Below are positions 26,602 through 37,456 of a DNA stretch of 64,000 nt, piece after piece. The stretch covers positions 124,001 through 188,000 of the forward strand of contig NZ_AVPU01000002.1 of the NCBI RefSeq assembly GCF_000768355.1, given 5' to 3'. Numbering within the stretch: the first letter of the stretch is position 1; each line of letters begins with the position of its first letter. A program made the position numbers and the translations under genes. The DNA is from Lysobacter daejeonensis GH1-9 (GTDB taxonomy: Bacteria > Pseudomonadota > Gammaproteobacteria > Xanthomonadales > Xanthomonadaceae). Below the pieces are notes generated by a model. It was given only the letters and a program-made list of their open reading frames with translations, searched no databases and was not told the origin of the DNA.

Positions 26602-29600
26602 ATGCCCACGCCGTTGCGCCGCCGCCTGCGCCTGGCCCGCCGGGGCCTTGGCTACACCGTCGCGATCGCGCTGGTGCTGGTGGCGTTGTTGCTGTCCGTC
26701 GCCAGCCAGGTGCTGCCGATGGCCGAGCGCAATCCTGACCGCGTGGCCGAGTGGCTCAGCGAACGCGCCGGGCGGCCGATCCGCTTCGACAAAGTGGAAA
26801 CCGCGTGGACCCGCCGCGGTCCGCTGCTCAAGCTGGACAACCTGCGGGTGGGCGAGGGTGCGCAGTCGTTCCTGGTGGGCGATACCGAGATGCTGGTGTC
26901 GCTGTATGCCGGCATGTTGCCGGGACGTGCGTTCTCCGAGCTGCGGTTGCGCGGCATCGACCTGACGCTGGAACGCTCGGCGGATGGTCGTTGGCAGGTG
27001 CGTGGCCTGCCGGGCCAGCAGCAGACGGGTGGCGATCCGTTTGCGGCATTGGAAGGTCTGGGCGAGTTGCAGGTGATCGGCGGCAAGCTGGCGGTGATCG
27101 CCCCGGCGTATGGCATCGACGCGCGCATTCCGCGCATCAACCTGCGCTTGCAGGTCAACGGTGAACGCGTACGCGTGGGTGCGCGCATCTGGCCCAGGTT
27201 GGGCGCGACGCCACTCCACGGCATGCTCGATTTCAACCGCAAGCGCGGCGATGGTCGTGTGTATGCGGGCGCGCGCGAGGCCGACCTGGCGGCTTGGTCA
27301 TCGTTGTTGCGAGTGTCCGGCGTTGAGGCTGAGGCAGGCCATGGGCGTGCCGAAGCCTGGGGCGAACTGCGCGGACATCGCATCGTGCTGGTGACTGCCG
27401 ATGCACAACTGGAGGACGTGCGCCTGCGTGGCGCGGCGCTGGACGGCGAGGGCGGTGCGCGCACTAGGTCGAACGTGGTCTTCGACGCACTGCAGGCGAA
27501 GGCGCGCTGGCGCTTGGTGCGTGGCGGCTGGCGAGTGGATGCGCCGACATTGCGCATCGGCTCGGGGGATTCCCAGCAGACGCTGGACGGACTATTGCTG
27601 GCAGGCGGTCAGCAATACGCCATCGTGGCTGATCGCCTGGACGCCGCCCCGTTGCTGCAGGCGCTGGCGCTGAGCGATCGCGTGTCGCCGGGCCTGCGGC
27701 GCTGGTTGTTGGCATCCAAGCCGCGAGCGGCGTTGCAGCGCATCGAGATCGCGGGCCGACGCGGCGGCCCCGTGCACGCGCGTGCACGGATCGATTCGGT
27801 GGGCTTCGATCCCGTGGGCAACACGCCGGGGTTGGACGGGTTGGCGGGTGCGTTCAACGGCGATGCTGACGGCTTCGACGTGCAGCTGGATCCGGGTACG
27901 GCGTTGCGCTTCAACTGGCCCGCGGGCTTTGGCGTGGTGCATGACGTCAAGCTCGATGGCCGCATTGGCGGTTGGCGCGAGGGCAAGGGCTGGCGCATCG
28001 GCACGCCGGCGTTGCGCGTGGACGGCAAAGGCTATGCCGCCACCGCGCGCGGTGGCCTGTGGTGGCAGGGTGATGGCACGCGGCCGTGGATCGACATCGC
28101 CGCCGATATCGAGGAAGCCACGCTGCCGGCGGCCAAGGGGTTCTGGGTCCACTACCTGATGCCCAAGCCTGTGGTGGAGTGGCTGGACATGGCGCTGGTC
28201 TCGGGCCAGTTGAGCAACGGGCGCGCCGTGGTCTCCGGCGACCTGGACGAGTGGCCCTTCGACCGCCAGAACGGCCGCTTCGAAGCCAATGCGCACATCA
28301 CCAATGGCGTGCTGAAGTTCCAGCCTGACTGGCCTGCGGCCGAGGGCGTGGAGGCCGATGCGAGCTTCATCGGCAACGGGTTCACCGTGGATGGTGTCGG
28401 CCGCGTCGGCGAGGTCGCCATACAGCGCCTGCACGCCGGCATCGACAGCTACCACGACGGCCAGTTGGAAGTGAGTGCCAATGGCGCGGGCGACGCCGGG
28501 CGGATGCTGGAAGTGCTGCGCGTTAGCCCGCTGCAGAAACTGGACCCGGATACCTTCGCCAAGATCTCAGCGAGTGGTCCTGCCGAGTTGGATTTCAAGC
28601 TGGTGCTGCCGCTGGGCCATGCGCGTGAGACAAGCGTTGAGGGCGCGGTCCGGTTGAAGGGCGCGCGCCTCGCGGATTCGCGCTGGAACCTGGCATTCGA
28701 TCAGGTCAACGGTGCGGCGCGGTACTCACTGAAGGGCTTCGAGGCGGAGCGGTTGGCGGTGCGCCACGAGGGTCTGCCGGGACACCTGTCGTTGCGCGTG
28801 GGCGAGGGCTACGTGCTGGACCGCGCCAACGTGTTCGAGGCTGCACTGGATGCCACGCTGGCGGCCAGCGCGCTGTTGGACCAGGCGCCTGACCTGGGGT
28901 GGCTGAAACCGTACATGCACGGGCGTTCGCCCTGGACCATCGGCGTGGCGGTCCAACCCGCGCGAAATGGCCGGTCCGCGGCCACGCACCTGCAATTGGC
29001 CTCGCAGCTGCAAGGCACGGCGATCACCTTGCCCGAGCCGCTGCGCAAACCGGCGGGCGAAACGCTGGCCACCACCATCGAAGCGCCGTTGCCGTTGGGA
29101 ACCGGCGAAGTGCGCGTGGTGATGGGGACAAAGGCGGCGTTGCGCGCGCGCGCACAGAACGGACGCACCGGCGTGCGGGTGCAGCTTGGCGGCGGCTTGC
29201 CCGACGCCGAGCCACCTGCCAACGGACTGGTGGTGGGTGGTCGTACCGACCGACTGGATGCCATCGACTGGGTGGCCATCGCCCGTGGCGGTACCGACAG
29301 TGGCGGTGGTTTCCCGCTGCAGCGCATCGACGTGACGGCGGCACGCCTGCAATTGCTGGGCGGTGTGTTCCCGGACACGCATGTCGTCGTCGCGCCCGCA
29401 GCCGATGGCGCCATTGCGGTACGCGCCGAGGGACGCTCATTGCAGGGCGCGCTGCTGGTACCGTCCAGCAGCAGCGCGACGATTGCGGGCCATTTCGAGC
29501 ACGCACATTGGCGCGCGGCGGAAGTGATCTCCACGCCGTCGTCGCCAGCGGCCGTAACCAGCGCATCGGCATCCGCCAGCGCGGCTGCGTCCGGTGCGCC

Positions 29601-30489
29601 GAGCGCGGCGACCGGCGGCAGCGATCCGATCAACCCCGCCAACATTCCGCCTCTGGTATTCGACATCGACGACCTGCGCGTGGCCGAGGCCAGGCTGGGC
29701 CAGGCCGCCGTGCGCACCCGCCCCACCGGGCGTGGCATGCGTTTCGAGCAGGTGCAGGCGCATGCGGCCGGCCAGCGCATCGACCTCAAGGGTGAATGGT
29801 CCGGGATGGGCGCCGCCGAGCGCACGCAGATGGACATCCGCATCGCCAGCGACAACGTAGGCGCATTGCTGGACGGCTTCGGCATGCGCGGGCAGTTGTC
29901 CGGCGGCAAAGGCAGCGCGCATTTCGACGCACTCTGGCCCGGCAGCCCCGCCGGCTTCGCACTGTCGAGCCTGGAGGGCCAGCTGACCCTCGACGTGCGC
30001 GGTGGCCAGCTGCTGGAGGTCGAGCCCGGCGCCGGCCGCGTGCTGGGTCTGCTCAGTCTTGCGCAGTTGCCGCGACGCTTGACGCTCGATTTCCGTGATT
30101 TCTTCTCCAAGGGGTTCGCGTTCGATCGTGCCGGTGGCACCGTCCAGTTCGCCAATGGCATCGCGCGCAGTGGTGACCTGGGTATCGATGGCCCGGCGGC
30201 GAGCATTGCAATCCGCGGCACCACCAATCTGCGTGCGCAGACCTTCAACCAGACCATCGAAGTGCACCCCAAGGCCGGCAATCTGTTGACCGCCGTGGGG
30301 GCCATTGCAGGCGGGCCCGTGGGCGCGGCGATCGGCGCGGCCGCCAATGCGGTGCTGCAGAAACCGCTGGGCGAAATGACCGCCAAGACTTATCGCGTGA
30401 CGGGCCCCTGGAAGGAACCCAAGGTGGACGTGATCCGCGAGCAGGCCGGCAAGCCCGCCGAAGAGGCTGCCACGACCGGCGGCGGCTGA
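26602..30489 (+). CDS. yhdP: YhdP family AsmA-like envelope lipid transport protein
   Basis: A very large (1295 residues) AsmA-like protein. It has an N-terminal membrane anchor (about 14-38) and a periplasmic beta-rich groove body; the conserved YhdP/DUF3971 and AsmA_2 regions are seen at the N-terminus (ERAGRPIRFDKVETAWTRRG) and the C-terminus (LEVEPGAGRVLGLLSLAQLPRRL, YRVTGPWKEPKVDV). YhdP helps move phospholipid between the membranes. About residues 976-1010 form an Ala/Ser-rich low-complexity linker (SASASASAAASGAPSAA) before the last AsmA-like part. It follows rng by 18 nt, the typical neighbour. Confidence 0.92.
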   Translation: MPTPLRRRLRLARRGLGYTVAIALVLVALLLSVASQVLPMAERNPDRVAEWLSERAGRPIRFDKVETAWTRRGPLLKLDNLRVGEGAQSFLVGDTEMLVSLYAGMLPGRAFSELRLRGIDLTLERSADGRWQVRGLPGQQQTGGDPFAALEGLGELQVIGGKLAVIAPAYGIDARIPRINLRLQVNGERVRVGARIWPRLGATPLHGMLDFNRKRGDGRVYAGAREADLAAWSSLLRVSGVEAEAGHGRAEAWGELRGHRIVLVTADAQLEDVRLRGAALDGEGGARTRSNVVFDALQAKARWRLVRGGWRVDAPTLRIGSGDSQQTLDGLLLAGGQQYAIVADRLDAAPLLQALALSDRVSPGLRRWLLASKPRAALQRIEIAGRRGGPVHARARIDSVGFDPVGNTPGLDGLAGAFNGDADGFDVQLDPGTALRFNWPAGFGVVHDVKLDGRIGGWREGKGWRIGTPALRVDGKGYAATARGGLWWQGDGTRPWIDIAADIEEATLPAAKGFWVHYLMPKPVVEWLDMALVSGQLSNGRAVVSGDLDEWPFDRQNGRFEANAHITNGVLKFQPDWPAAEGVEADASFIGNGFTVDGVGRVGEVAIQRLHAGIDSYHDGQLEVSANGAGDAGRMLEVLRVSPLQKLDPDTFAKISASGPAELDFKLVLPLGHARETSVEGAVRLKGARLADSRWNLAFDQVNGAARYSLKGFEAERLAVRHEGLPGHLSLRVGEGYVLDRANVFEAALDATLAASALLDQAPDLGWLKPYMHGRSPWTIGVAVQPARNGRSAATHLQLASQLQGTAITLPEPLRKPAGETLATTIEAPLPLGTGEVRVVMGTKAALRARAQNGRTGVRVQLGGGLPDAEPPANGLVVGGRTDRLDAIDWVAIARGGTDSGGGFPLQRIDVTAARLQLLGGVFPDTHVVVAPAADGAIAVRAEGRSLQGALLVPSSSSATIAGHFEHAHWRAAEVISTPSSPAAVTSASASASAAASGAPSAATGGSDPINPANIPPLVFDIDDLRVAEARLGQAAVRTRPTGRGMRFEQVQAHAAGQRIDLKGEWSGMGAAERTQMDIRIASDNVGALLDGFGMRGQLSGGKGSAHFDALWPGSPAGFALSSLEGQLTLDVRGGQLLEVEPGAGRVLGLLSLAQLPRRLTLDFRDFFSKGFAFDRAGGTVQFANGIARSGDLGIDGPAASIAIRGTTNLRAQTFNQTIEVHPKAGNLLTAVGAIAGGPVGAAIGAAANAVLQKPLGEMTAKTYRVTGPWKEPKVDVIREQAGKPAEEAATTGGG

Positions 30490-30561
30490 GCGGGCACCGG
30501 TTGAAGCGGCCCACTTCGGCCCGCATATAGTGGGTTGCGCGCCCCCCAACCGGACCCTCCG

Positions 30562-32004
30562 ATGACCCTGCCGCTCCAGCTCGCCGAATCCCGCCTCCTC
30601 CTGCCTGCAGGCCTCGATTCCGGTGGCCTTGAGCGCGCCTTCGGCACGCTGCTCGGGCCCGGCGTGGACTTTGGCGACCTGTATTTCCAGCATGCACGCC
30701 GCGAGAGCTGGACGGTGGAGGACGGCATCGTCAAGGACGGCGCCCACTCCATCGAGCAGGGCGTGGGCGTGCGCGCGATCAGCGGCGAGAAGACAGGTTT
30801 CGCCTACTCCGACGAAATCAACGGCGAGGCGCTGATCGCCGCGGCGAAGTCCGCGCGGGCCATCGCGCGCGACGGTCGCAGCCAGGCGCCGCATGCACTG
30901 GTGCAGGGCGGCGGTCGCGCGCTGTACCCGAGTGTCGACCCGGTGGATTCGCTGGGCAACGAGGACAAGGTCGAGGCGCTGCGCCGCATCGACCGCATGC
31001 TGCGTGCCGCCGATCCGCGCGTGCAGCAGGTGGTGGTGAGCCTGTCGGGCGGCGTGGACACCGTACTAGTGGCGCGCAGCGACGGCGTGCTTGCCGCCGA
31101 CGTGCGCCCGCTGGTTCGGCTTAACGTACAGGTGATCGTGGAGCAGGACGGGCGCCGCGAGATGGGCTACACCGGCGGTGGCGGCCGTTACAGCTACGCC
31201 GAACTGCTCGGCGGTGGCAAGCCGGAGGCATGGGCGCGCGAGGCGCTGCGCCAGGCGCTGGTCAACCTCGAAGCTGTTGACGCACCGGCGGGCGTGATGC
31301 CGGTGGTGCTGGGCAGTGGTTGGCCGGGCGTGCTGCTGCACGAAGCGGTGGGCCACGGCCTGGAGGGTGACTTCAACCGCAAGGGCACCAGCACCTATGC
31401 CGGTCGCATTGGCCAGCGCGTGGCGTCGCCGGGCGTCACCATCGTGGACGACGGCACGCTCGAGGGCCGCCGCGGCTCGCTCAACATCGACGATGAAGGC
31501 ACGCCCACCCAGTGCACCACGCTGATCGAGGACGGCATCCTCGTCGGCTACATGCAGGACACGCTCAATGCGCGCCTGATGGGCATGGCACCCACCGGCA
31601 ACGGTCGCCGCGAATCGTTCGCGCACCTGACCATGCCGCGCATGACCAACACCTACATGCTGGCCGGCACCCATGACCCGGAAGAAATGATCCGCTCGGT
31701 GAAGAAGGGACTGTACGCGGTCAACTTCGGCGGCGGCCAGGTGGACATCACCAGCGGCAAGTACGTGTTCTCGGCCACCGAGGCGTATCTGATCGAGGAC
31801 GGCAGGATCACCGCGCCGGTAAAGGGCGCCACCCTGATCGGCAACGGCCCCGAAACCATGCAGAAGGTACGCATGATCGGCCACGACCTCGCGCTGGACG
31901 AAGGCGTGGGCGTGTGCGGCAAGGACGGGCAGAGCGTGCCCGTCGGCGTGGGCCAGCCGTCACTGCTGATCGACGGGCTGACCGTGGGTGGAACGCAGGC
32001 GTGA
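30562..32004 (+). CDS. tldD: Metalloprotease TldD
   Basis: Catalytic subunit of the TldD-TldE (PmbA) heterodimer that unfolds and cleaves short peptides; 480 residues. The zinc-binding HEAVGH is at 260-265 in [15 protein letters not shown]. Other landmarks are [21 protein letters not shown] and the C-terminal [15 protein letters not shown]. The start at 30562 ([13 protein letters not shown]) is preferred over the ORF opening at 30535. It follows yhdP by 72 nt as in E. coli, and its partner pmbA is one gene away. Confidence 0.96.
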   Translation: MTLPLQLAESRLLLPAGLDSGGLERAFGTLLGPGVDFGDLYFQHARRESWTVEDGIVKDGAHSIEQGVGVRAISGEKTGFAYSDEINGEALIAAAKSARAIARDGRSQAPHALVQGGGRALYPSVDPVDSLGNEDKVEALRRIDRMLRAADPRVQQVVVSLSGGVDTVLVARSDGVLAADVRPLVRLNVQVIVEQDGRREMGYTGGGGRYSYAELLGGGKPEAWAREALRQALVNLEAVDAPAGVMPVVLGSGWPGVLLHEAVGHGLEGDFNRKGTSTYAGRIGQRVASPGVTIVDDGTLEGRRGSLNIDDEGTPTQCTTLIEDGILVGYMQDTLNARLMGMAPTGNGRRESFAHLTMPRMTNTYMLAGTHDPEEMIRSVKKGLYAVNFGGGQVDITSGKYVFSATEAYLIEDGRITAPVKGATLIGNGPETMQKVRMIGHDLALDEGVGVCGKDGQSVPVGVGQPSLLIDGLTVGGTQA

Positions 32005-32015
32005 TCCGCCGCCGC

Positions 32016-32603
32016 TCAGTCGTCGCTGTCGTCGGGCGGGATGTCGTACAGCGGCGTCTCGCCGGCATCCTCGTCGCCGTGCCTGCCCTCCACGATCAGC
32101 TCGCGCAGCGCACGGAACAGCTCGCGGAACGCGCGCGGGGGCTTGTTGCGCTTGCGCTCTTCCAGGGCGTTGCGCGTCAGTTGGCGCAGCGACTGGCGGT
32201 CGGCGCCCGGGTATTCGTCCAGCAGTTGCGCCAGCGCGGCGTCGCCGTCCTCGAGCAGGCGGTCACGCCACTTCTCCACGCGGTGCATGGCGGCCACCTC
32301 GCGGCGCGCGGCTTCTCCGTCTTCGTCGAGCGCATCGCGGAGCGCATCCAGCACTTCATCGTCCTCGCGCCGCATCTGCTTGGCCAGGAAGGCCAGCTGG
32401 CGCTTGTGCGCGATGTGCGAGGTGATGCGCTTGCACTCGCGGATGTGCGGCAGCAGCGAGTCGGGCACCGGCAGGCGGGCCAGCTGGGCTTCGCTCAGCG
32501 ACACCAGTTTCTCACCCAGCGCCAACACCTCCAGCGCCTCGCGCCGGTTGTCGCTGCGGCTGGGGCTCAGGTATTCGCCGGTTTCGGGGTCAATGCCGCG
32601 CAT
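32016..32603 (-). CDS. darP: 50S ribosome maturation protein DarP (YjgA)
   Basis: A 195-residue acidic helical protein of the DUF615 family that binds late 50S precursors. Recognisable stretches are [48 protein letters not shown] and the tail [35 protein letters not shown] lies in front of the ATG at 32603. It is divergent from pmbA, the same pairing found in E. coli (yjgA-pmbA), and converges on tldD. Confidence 0.94.
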   Translation of the reverse strand: MRGIDPETGEYLSPSRSDNRREALEVLALGEKLVSLSEAQLARLPVPDSLLPHIRECKRITSHIAHKRQLAFLAKQMRREDDEVLDALRDALDEDGEAARREVAAMHRVEKWRDRLLEDGDAALAQLLDEYPGADRQSLRQLTRNALEERKRNKPPRAFRELFRALRELIVEGRHGDEDAGETPLYDIPPDDSDD

Positions 32604-32710
32604 CGTGTTGGTTCCTCTTTCTCCGGCCCGGGCGCGATGGCGCGCGGCCGTTTCCGTCATTCCAGTTCCGCCGGCGATGCCCGCGGAATCAACGTTGCAA
32701 GGATAAGCCA

Positions 32711-34075
32711 TTGAACGCCCTGATCCCCGAACCGGCCATTCATGTCGACAGCCAGATGCGCCTGGATGCGCTGGCGGACCTGTCCCAGCGCCTGCTGGCC
32801 AGCGCCCGCCGGCGTGGCGCCAGCCAGGCCGAGGTGTCGTGCTCGGAGGACGCCGGCCTGAGCGTGAACGTGCGCATGGGCGAGGTTGAGACGGTCGAAT
32901 CCACCCGCGACCGTGGCATTGCCGTCACGGTGTATTTTGGCAAGCGCAAGGGCAGTGCCAGCACCGCGGACCTGCGCGAGGAAAGCCTGGAGGCTACGGT
33001 CGAACAAGCCTGCGCCATCGCCCGCCACACCGAGGACGATGACGCGGCCGGCCTGGCCGAGCCCGAATTGATGGCCAACGACCTGCGCGAGTTCGACAGT
33101 TGGCACCCGTGGATGATCGACGCCGACCGGGCCATCGACCTGGCGCTGGCCTGCGAGCAGGCCGGGCGCGATGCCGAGGTGCGGATCGGCAACTCTGATG
33201 GGGCATCGCTTGGCACCGGCACCAGCGTGAGCGTGTATGCCAATTCGCATGGCTTCGTCGGCCGCGAGCGCAGCACGCAGCACAGCGTCGGGTGCGCGCT
33301 GATCGCCGGCGAAGGCGACGCCATGCAGCGCGACGGCTGGTACAGCATCGCGCTGGCGGCTTCGGACCTGGAGGACGTGGCCGCCATCGGTCGCAAAGCC
33401 GCCGAACGCGCCGCCGCGCGTCTGGCGCCGCGCCAGGTCGCCACCGGCGAATACCCGGTGCTGTTCAGTGCCGAGATCGCGCGTTCGCTGGTTGGGCACC
33501 TGCTGGGCGCAGTGTCGGGCGGCGCGCTGTACCGCAAGGCCAGCTTCCTGCTCGACAGCGTGGGCACGCAGCTGTTCCCGGAGTGGTTCTCGATCGAGGA
33601 GCTTCCGTTCCTGCCGCGCGGCTTCCGCTCCGCCTCGTTCGACGCCGATGGCGTGGCCACGCGCGAATCGCCGCTGGTCACCGCTGGTGTGCTGCAGCGC
33701 TACATCCTGGGCACCTATTCGGCGCGCAAGCTGGGCCTGCCGACCACCGGCAACGCCGGCGGCGTGCACAACCTGCAGGTTGCCAGCAATGCGGGCGATT
33801 TCGAGTCCCTGGTGCGGGGCATGGACCGCGGCCTGCTCGTCACTGAACTGATGGGGCAGGGCGTCAACAGCATCACCGGCGATTACTCGCGCGGCGCCTC
33901 GGGCTTCTGGGTGGAAGGAGGCCGCATCCAGTATCCGGTGGATGGCGTGACCGTGGCCGGCAACCTCAAGCGCATGTTCCGAGCGATCGAGGCCGTGGGC
34001 AGCGATGTCGACCCGCGCTCGCACATCCGCACCGGCTCGATCCTGATCGGCGCGATGACCGTCGCGGGAGAGTGA
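32711..34075 (+). CDS. pmbA: Metalloprotease regulatory subunit PmbA/TldE
   Basis: Partner of TldD, 454 residues, without its own HEXXXH, as expected. Landmarks are [56 protein letters not shown] and the C-terminal [17 protein letters not shown]. The start is probably TTG at 32711 with AAGGA 6 nt before it. It is divergent from darP (107 nt), so 32604-32710 must hold two promoters. With tldD one gene upstream, both subunits of the complex are encoded within 4 kb. Confidence 0.94.
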   Translation: MNALIPEPAIHVDSQMRLDALADLSQRLLASARRRGASQAEVSCSEDAGLSVNVRMGEVETVESTRDRGIAVTVYFGKRKGSASTADLREESLEATVEQACAIARHTEDDDAAGLAEPELMANDLREFDSWHPWMIDADRAIDLALACEQAGRDAEVRIGNSDGASLGTGTSVSVYANSHGFVGRERSTQHSVGCALIAGEGDAMQRDGWYSIALAASDLEDVAAIGRKAAERAAARLAPRQVATGEYPVLFSAEIARSLVGHLLGAVSGGALYRKASFLLDSVGTQLFPEWFSIEELPFLPRGFRSASFDADGVATRESPLVTAGVLQRYILGTYSARKLGLPTTGNAGGVHNLQVASNAGDFESLVRGMDRGLLVTELMGQGVNSITGDYSRGASGFWVEGGRIQYPVDGVTVAGNLKRMFRAIEAVGSDVDPRSHIRTGSILIGAMTVAGE

Positions 34076-34272
34076 TCCAGAAGTAGCGTGGTGGCGCCTC
34101 ACGCCGGGGGATTTGCCATCGCTGCCGTGGGGCCGCCCATGCGCGGCCGGCCGCTTGGGCCGAGGCAAGCAGCGGGGCAGCGCGGGCAGGGGTGTCTTCA
34201 GTTGGCTTGTACCGTCACCCCCATGCCTCAATATCGGGGGTAAGACCGGAGCGTTTCCGGAAGGAGCCCGTC

Positions 34273-34722
34273 ATGACCGAGGCCTACACCAACCCGCCCC
34301 CCGTCAACCTGACCGAGAACGAGCGCCTGTGGGCGGCCGGCGCACACCTGGCCGCACTGGCGCTGGCATTGCTGACCAGTTGGGTGGCCGGCATCGCCGG
34401 CGCGCTCGGCGCGCTGGGCATCTGGATCCTCAAGCGCGATGAATCCGCATTCGTCGCCGAGCACGCCAAGGAAGCGGTCAACTTCAACCTGAGCATGTTC
34501 ATCTACGCCTGCGCAGCGGGCCTGATCGGCTTCCTGCTGGTCGGTGCCACGATCCTGACCTTGGGCCTGGGCATCATCCTGACCGCCCCGGCCGGCATCG
34601 TGCTGCTGCTGGCGATCGGTGCGATCGCGGTGATGTGGCTGGTGTGCAGCGTGATCGCGACCTTCAAGGCCTACAACGGCGAGAGCTACCGCTACCCGCT
34701 GACGATCCGCCTGCTGAAGTGA
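34273..34722 (+). CDS. DUF4870 small membrane protein
   Basis: A 149-residue inner-membrane protein with three to four hydrophobic helices. The DUF4870 pattern is clear: ERLWAAGAHLAALALALL, LGALGIWILKRDESAFVAEHAKEAVNFNLSM in two parts, and VCSVIATFKAYNGESYRYPLTIRL. Function unknown. The ATG at 34273 follows AAGGAG by 6 nt, which decides it against the longer frame from 34192. It is a monocistronic unit with its own terminator, and converges on ispA. Confidence 0.85.
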   Translation: MTEAYTNPPPVNLTENERLWAAGAHLAALALALLTSWVAGIAGALGALGIWILKRDESAFVAEHAKEAVNFNLSMFIYACAAGLIGFLLVGATILTLGLGIILTAPAGIVLLLAIGAIAVMWLVCSVIATFKAYNGESYRYPLTIRLLK

Positions 34723-34754
34723 ACGCGGCGCTCCGTTGGGGCGCACTGGAACGT

Positions 34755-34781
34755 GAAACGGCCGCATCGTGCGGCCGTTTC
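34755..34781. terminator. Bidirectional terminator between the DUF4870 gene and ispA
   Basis: A perfect 12-bp stem (34755-34766 with 34770-34781) with a TCG loop and AAA/TTT at the ends, followed by TCTTC on the plus strand. It separates two convergent genes. Confidence 0.8.
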
Positions 34782-34843
34782 TCTTCATGCGTGGCGGGAT
34801 TCGTGGGGCCCGCGGACGGCACCGAAATCTGGGTCTGGCACGC

Positions 34844-35725
34844 TCAGTGCTGGCGTTCGATCGCCATCCGGCCCAGTGCGGCCAGTGCATCAGCGCGGTG
34901 ACCGAACGGGGCCAGCGCGGCTTCCATCTCGGTGGCCAACTGCTGCAGCCGCGCCTTCGACGCCTCCAGCCCGATGAGGGCCGGGAAGGTTGCCTTGTCC
35001 TGTGCCGCGTCCTTGCCCGCCGTCTTGCCGAGGGTGGCGCTGTCGCCTTCCACGTCGAGGATGTCGTCGCGCACCTGGAACGCCAGCCCGAGGGCGGTGG
35101 CGTAGCGGTCGAGCGCGGCCAGCTCGGCATCGCTGGCGCCGCCGCACAGCGCGCCCATGCGCACCGCGGCGCGGATCAGCGCGCCGGTTTTCAGGGCGTG
35201 CAGCCGTTCCAGCGCGGCCACGTCGAGCGTCGTGCCGTTGCCGGTCGCATCCAGGTCCAGCGCTTGGCCACCGCACATGCCCGCGGCTCCCGCGGCTTCG
35301 GCGAGGCTGCGCAACAGCGCCACGCGCACGGCATCCGACGCGGGCGCCTCGCTCAGCACGGCGAAGGCCAACGACTGCAGCGCGTCGCCGGCGAGGATGG
35401 CGGTGGCCTCGTCGAAGGCGACGTGCACGGTGGGTTGGCCGCGGCGTAGCGCGTCGTCATCCATCGCAGGCAGGTCGTCGTGGACCAGCGAATAGGCATG
35501 GATCAGCTCCACCGCCGCAGCAGGGGCGTCGAGCAGGGCTTCGTCGGCACCGAACAGTGCGCCGCTGGCATGCACCAGCAATGGACGCATGCGCTTGCCG
35601 CCCAGCAGCACGGCATGGCGCATGGCGGCGTGCAGGCGCCGCGGGGATACATCCGGGTCAGGCAGCACGCGCGCCAAGGCGACGTCGGCGCGATGGCGCC
35701 AACCGATCAGGCGGTCCTCAAGCAT
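34844..35725 (-). CDS. ispA: Farnesyl/geranyl diphosphate synthase
   Basis: Short-chain polyprenyl diphosphate synthase (293 residues) supplying FPP for undecaprenyl-PP, quinones and other isoprenoids. Both Asp-rich motifs are intact: DDLPAMDDD (83-91) and DDILD near residue 218; KRMRP (44-48) and GGQALDLDA are also seen. The start overlaps the xseB end by 8 nt. In E. coli xseB-ispA is followed by dxs, but here the operon ends and dxs is not in the window. UppS, which uses FPP, is encoded at 57.4 kb. Confidence 0.94.
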   Translation of the reverse strand: MLEDRLIGWRHRADVALARVLPDPDVSPRRLHAAMRHAVLLGGKRMRPLLVHASGALFGADEALLDAPAAAVELIHAYSLVHDDLPAMDDDALRRGQPTVHVAFDEATAILAGDALQSLAFAVLSEAPASDAVRVALLRSLAEAAGAAGMCGGQALDLDATGNGTTLDVAALERLHALKTGALIRAAVRMGALCGGASDAELAALDRYATALGLAFQVRDDILDVEGDSATLGKTAGKDAAQDKATFPALIGLEASKARLQQLATEMEAALAPFGHRADALAALGRMAIERQH

Positions 35726-35975
35726 CAGGGGCGCTGGCGAACGGTTCGGCGCTGGCCGGGTCCTGCGGGTCGCTGAGCAGCTTCACGCGCAACTCCGCCT
35801 GTTCCAGCGCGGTCTGGCAGCGGCGGTAGAGGCCCACGCCGCGCTCGTAGGCGGCAAGGGAGTCCTCAAGGCTCATGTCGCCGTGTTCCATCTTCTCGAC
35901 GAGCTGCTCGAGCTCGTCCAGCGAGGTCTCGAAGTCGGCGACCGGCGAGGGTTCGGAAGTCGTTTTGCGGGCCAT
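35718..35975 (-). CDS. xseB: Exodeoxyribonuclease VII small subunit
   Basis: An 85-residue, two-helix protein that coats the XseA subunit. The core [20 protein letters not shown], then [21 protein letters not shown], and [11 protein letters not shown] are diagnostic. The short Asp/Pro/Ala tail is not conserved. It lies between tilS and ispA on the minus strand and overlaps ispA by 8 nt. Confidence 0.95.
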   Translation of the reverse strand: MARKTTSEPSPVADFETSLDELEQLVEKMEHGDMSLEDSLAAYERGVGLYRRCQTALEQAELRVKLLSDPQDPASAEPFASAPDA

Positions 35976-36010
35976 GGGTAAAGTGTGCTGCCCCGCCCGC
36001 GGGCGGTCAA

Positions 36011-37327
36011 TCACGCGGTGCGCTGGACAGCGGGTTGCCAGTGCAGCCGGGCCCCCGCCTGTCGCAGCCAGGCATCGAAATCCGCCGAGTACACGAGGTC
36101 ACCGGCGGCCAGCACCTCTCCGCCTGCCGTGCGGAGCAGGGGCAGGTGTTCGCGCTCCCACGGCGGCACACCGAGGTCCTGCAGCACATGCTTGAGTGCA
36201 TGCGTGTGGGTGCGGCCGGGCAGCGTGATGCGTTCGCCTCCGGCGCGCATGCCCACGGTCAATGGGCTCTGGAAACGCGGTGCGCCTTCCAGCGTCAAAG
36301 CGCCGCCGCCGGGGAGCGCCAGTGGCGCATCCCCGACCCAGTGGGCGCTCCAGTCGGCGGGCGGTGGCGGGTGCAGTGGCCCGGCATGCAACAGGTCGCG
36401 CCAACTGCGCACCGCCATCCCGTCCCAGGCGAACATCGCGCGGGCATCGGCGCGCGCCGGCAGCACCTCGTCTTCGATCCGGCTGACCCCTTCCGCCGGG
36501 AGAGGCGGCAGCCCCAGCCGTGTCGCCCATAGCCGCAGCACGCGCGCACGACGGGCTACCGGCAGGTGGAGCAACGCGGTGCGCGACAGCACCGCAGGGT
36601 CCGCGGTGGCGACATCGGCGAGATGGCGTGCATCGTCCTCGTGCAGCAGTGCGGCGGCGGTCTCGCAGTGGCGAGCGGATTGGGCGAACGCGCTGTCGAC
36701 ACCGGGCCAGCGCTCGCGCAGCAGTGGCATGACCCGGTTGCGCAGGAAGTTTCGATCGAACGTGGTGTCGGTGTTGCTGGGGTCCTCCAGCCAACGCAAT
36801 CCATGGCCGACCGCGTATGTGCGCAACACGTCGCGCGGGATGTCCAGCAGCGGTCGCCACACGCGGTGTGGGCCGAGTTGGCTCCAGCGTCGCATCGCCG
36901 CCAGTCCGTCGGGCCCGGAGGCACGCAGCGCGCGCAGCAGGAAGGTTTCGGCCTGGTCGTCCTGGTGGTGGGCGAGCACCAGCACCTCGTCGTCACCCAG
37001 TTGGCGGACGAATGCGGCACGGCGTGCATGGCGTGCCGCCGCTTCCCGGCCTTCGCCCGAGTCGGCCGCGACCTGCACGCGTTCCACCATCAGCGGCACT
37101 CCCAGCGCGGCGCAGGTGTCGACGCAGTGCGCGGTCCAGGCATCCGCATCGGGATGCAGGCCGTGGTGGATGTGGATCGCGCGCAATCCGCGCACTCGCA
37201 TGTCCGGCAGCTCCACCAGCAGGTGCAGCAGCACCGTGGAATCCAGGCCGCCGCTGTATCCCACGCACAGCGGGGCCGCAGGCAGGTCGGGCGGCGGCGT
37301 CAGCGCGGGGGGTAGGGGCGAGGGCAT
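36011..37327 (-). CDS. tilS: tRNA(Ile)-lysidine synthetase
   Basis: Converts the CAU anticodon wobble C to lysidine so that tRNA-Ile reads AUA, using ATP and lysine. The 438-residue product has the PP-loop SGGLDS (25-30), the HHGLHPDAD and HHQDDQAET segments, and the C-terminal TilS substrate domain ([22 protein letters not shown] in parts). The start at 37327 ([13 protein letters not shown]) was chosen as the nearest to the PP-loop; the frame is open to 37426. Transcription towards xseB-ispA is likely (35-nt gap). Confidence 0.94.
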   Translation of the reverse strand: MPSPLPPALTPPPDLPAAPLCVGYSGGLDSTVLLHLLVELPDMRVRGLRAIHIHHGLHPDADAWTAHCVDTCAALGVPLMVERVQVAADSGEGREAAARHARRAAFVRQLGDDEVLVLAHHQDDQAETFLLRALRASGPDGLAAMRRWSQLGPHRVWRPLLDIPRDVLRTYAVGHGLRWLEDPSNTDTTFDRNFLRNRVMPLLRERWPGVDSAFAQSARHCETAAALLHEDDARHLADVATADPAVLSRTALLHLPVARRARVLRLWATRLGLPPLPAEGVSRIEDEVLPARADARAMFAWDGMAVRSWRDLLHAGPLHPPPPADWSAHWVGDAPLALPGGGALTLEGAPRFQSPLTVGMRAGGERITLPGRTHTHALKHVLQDLGVPPWEREHLPLLRTAGGEVLAAGDLVYSADFDAWLRQAGARLHWQPAVQRTA

Positions 37328-37456
37328 CCGGAGATGGTGCCAGACATCCACGCGCCCGGTGTTGGTTGCATGGGTGGAAAACAGCGGGCCGCGGCCGTAG
37401 CTTCCGACAAGGGCATCTGTCCCCATCCCGTCATGCCATCCTGCTGGAGCTGCCCC

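Noticed and set aside
34076-34272. Possible RNA gene in the pmbA-DUF4870 spacer
   Set aside because: Only a short ACCGGAGC-type hairpin and GC-rich sequence are present; no tRNA or known sRNA structure could be supported.
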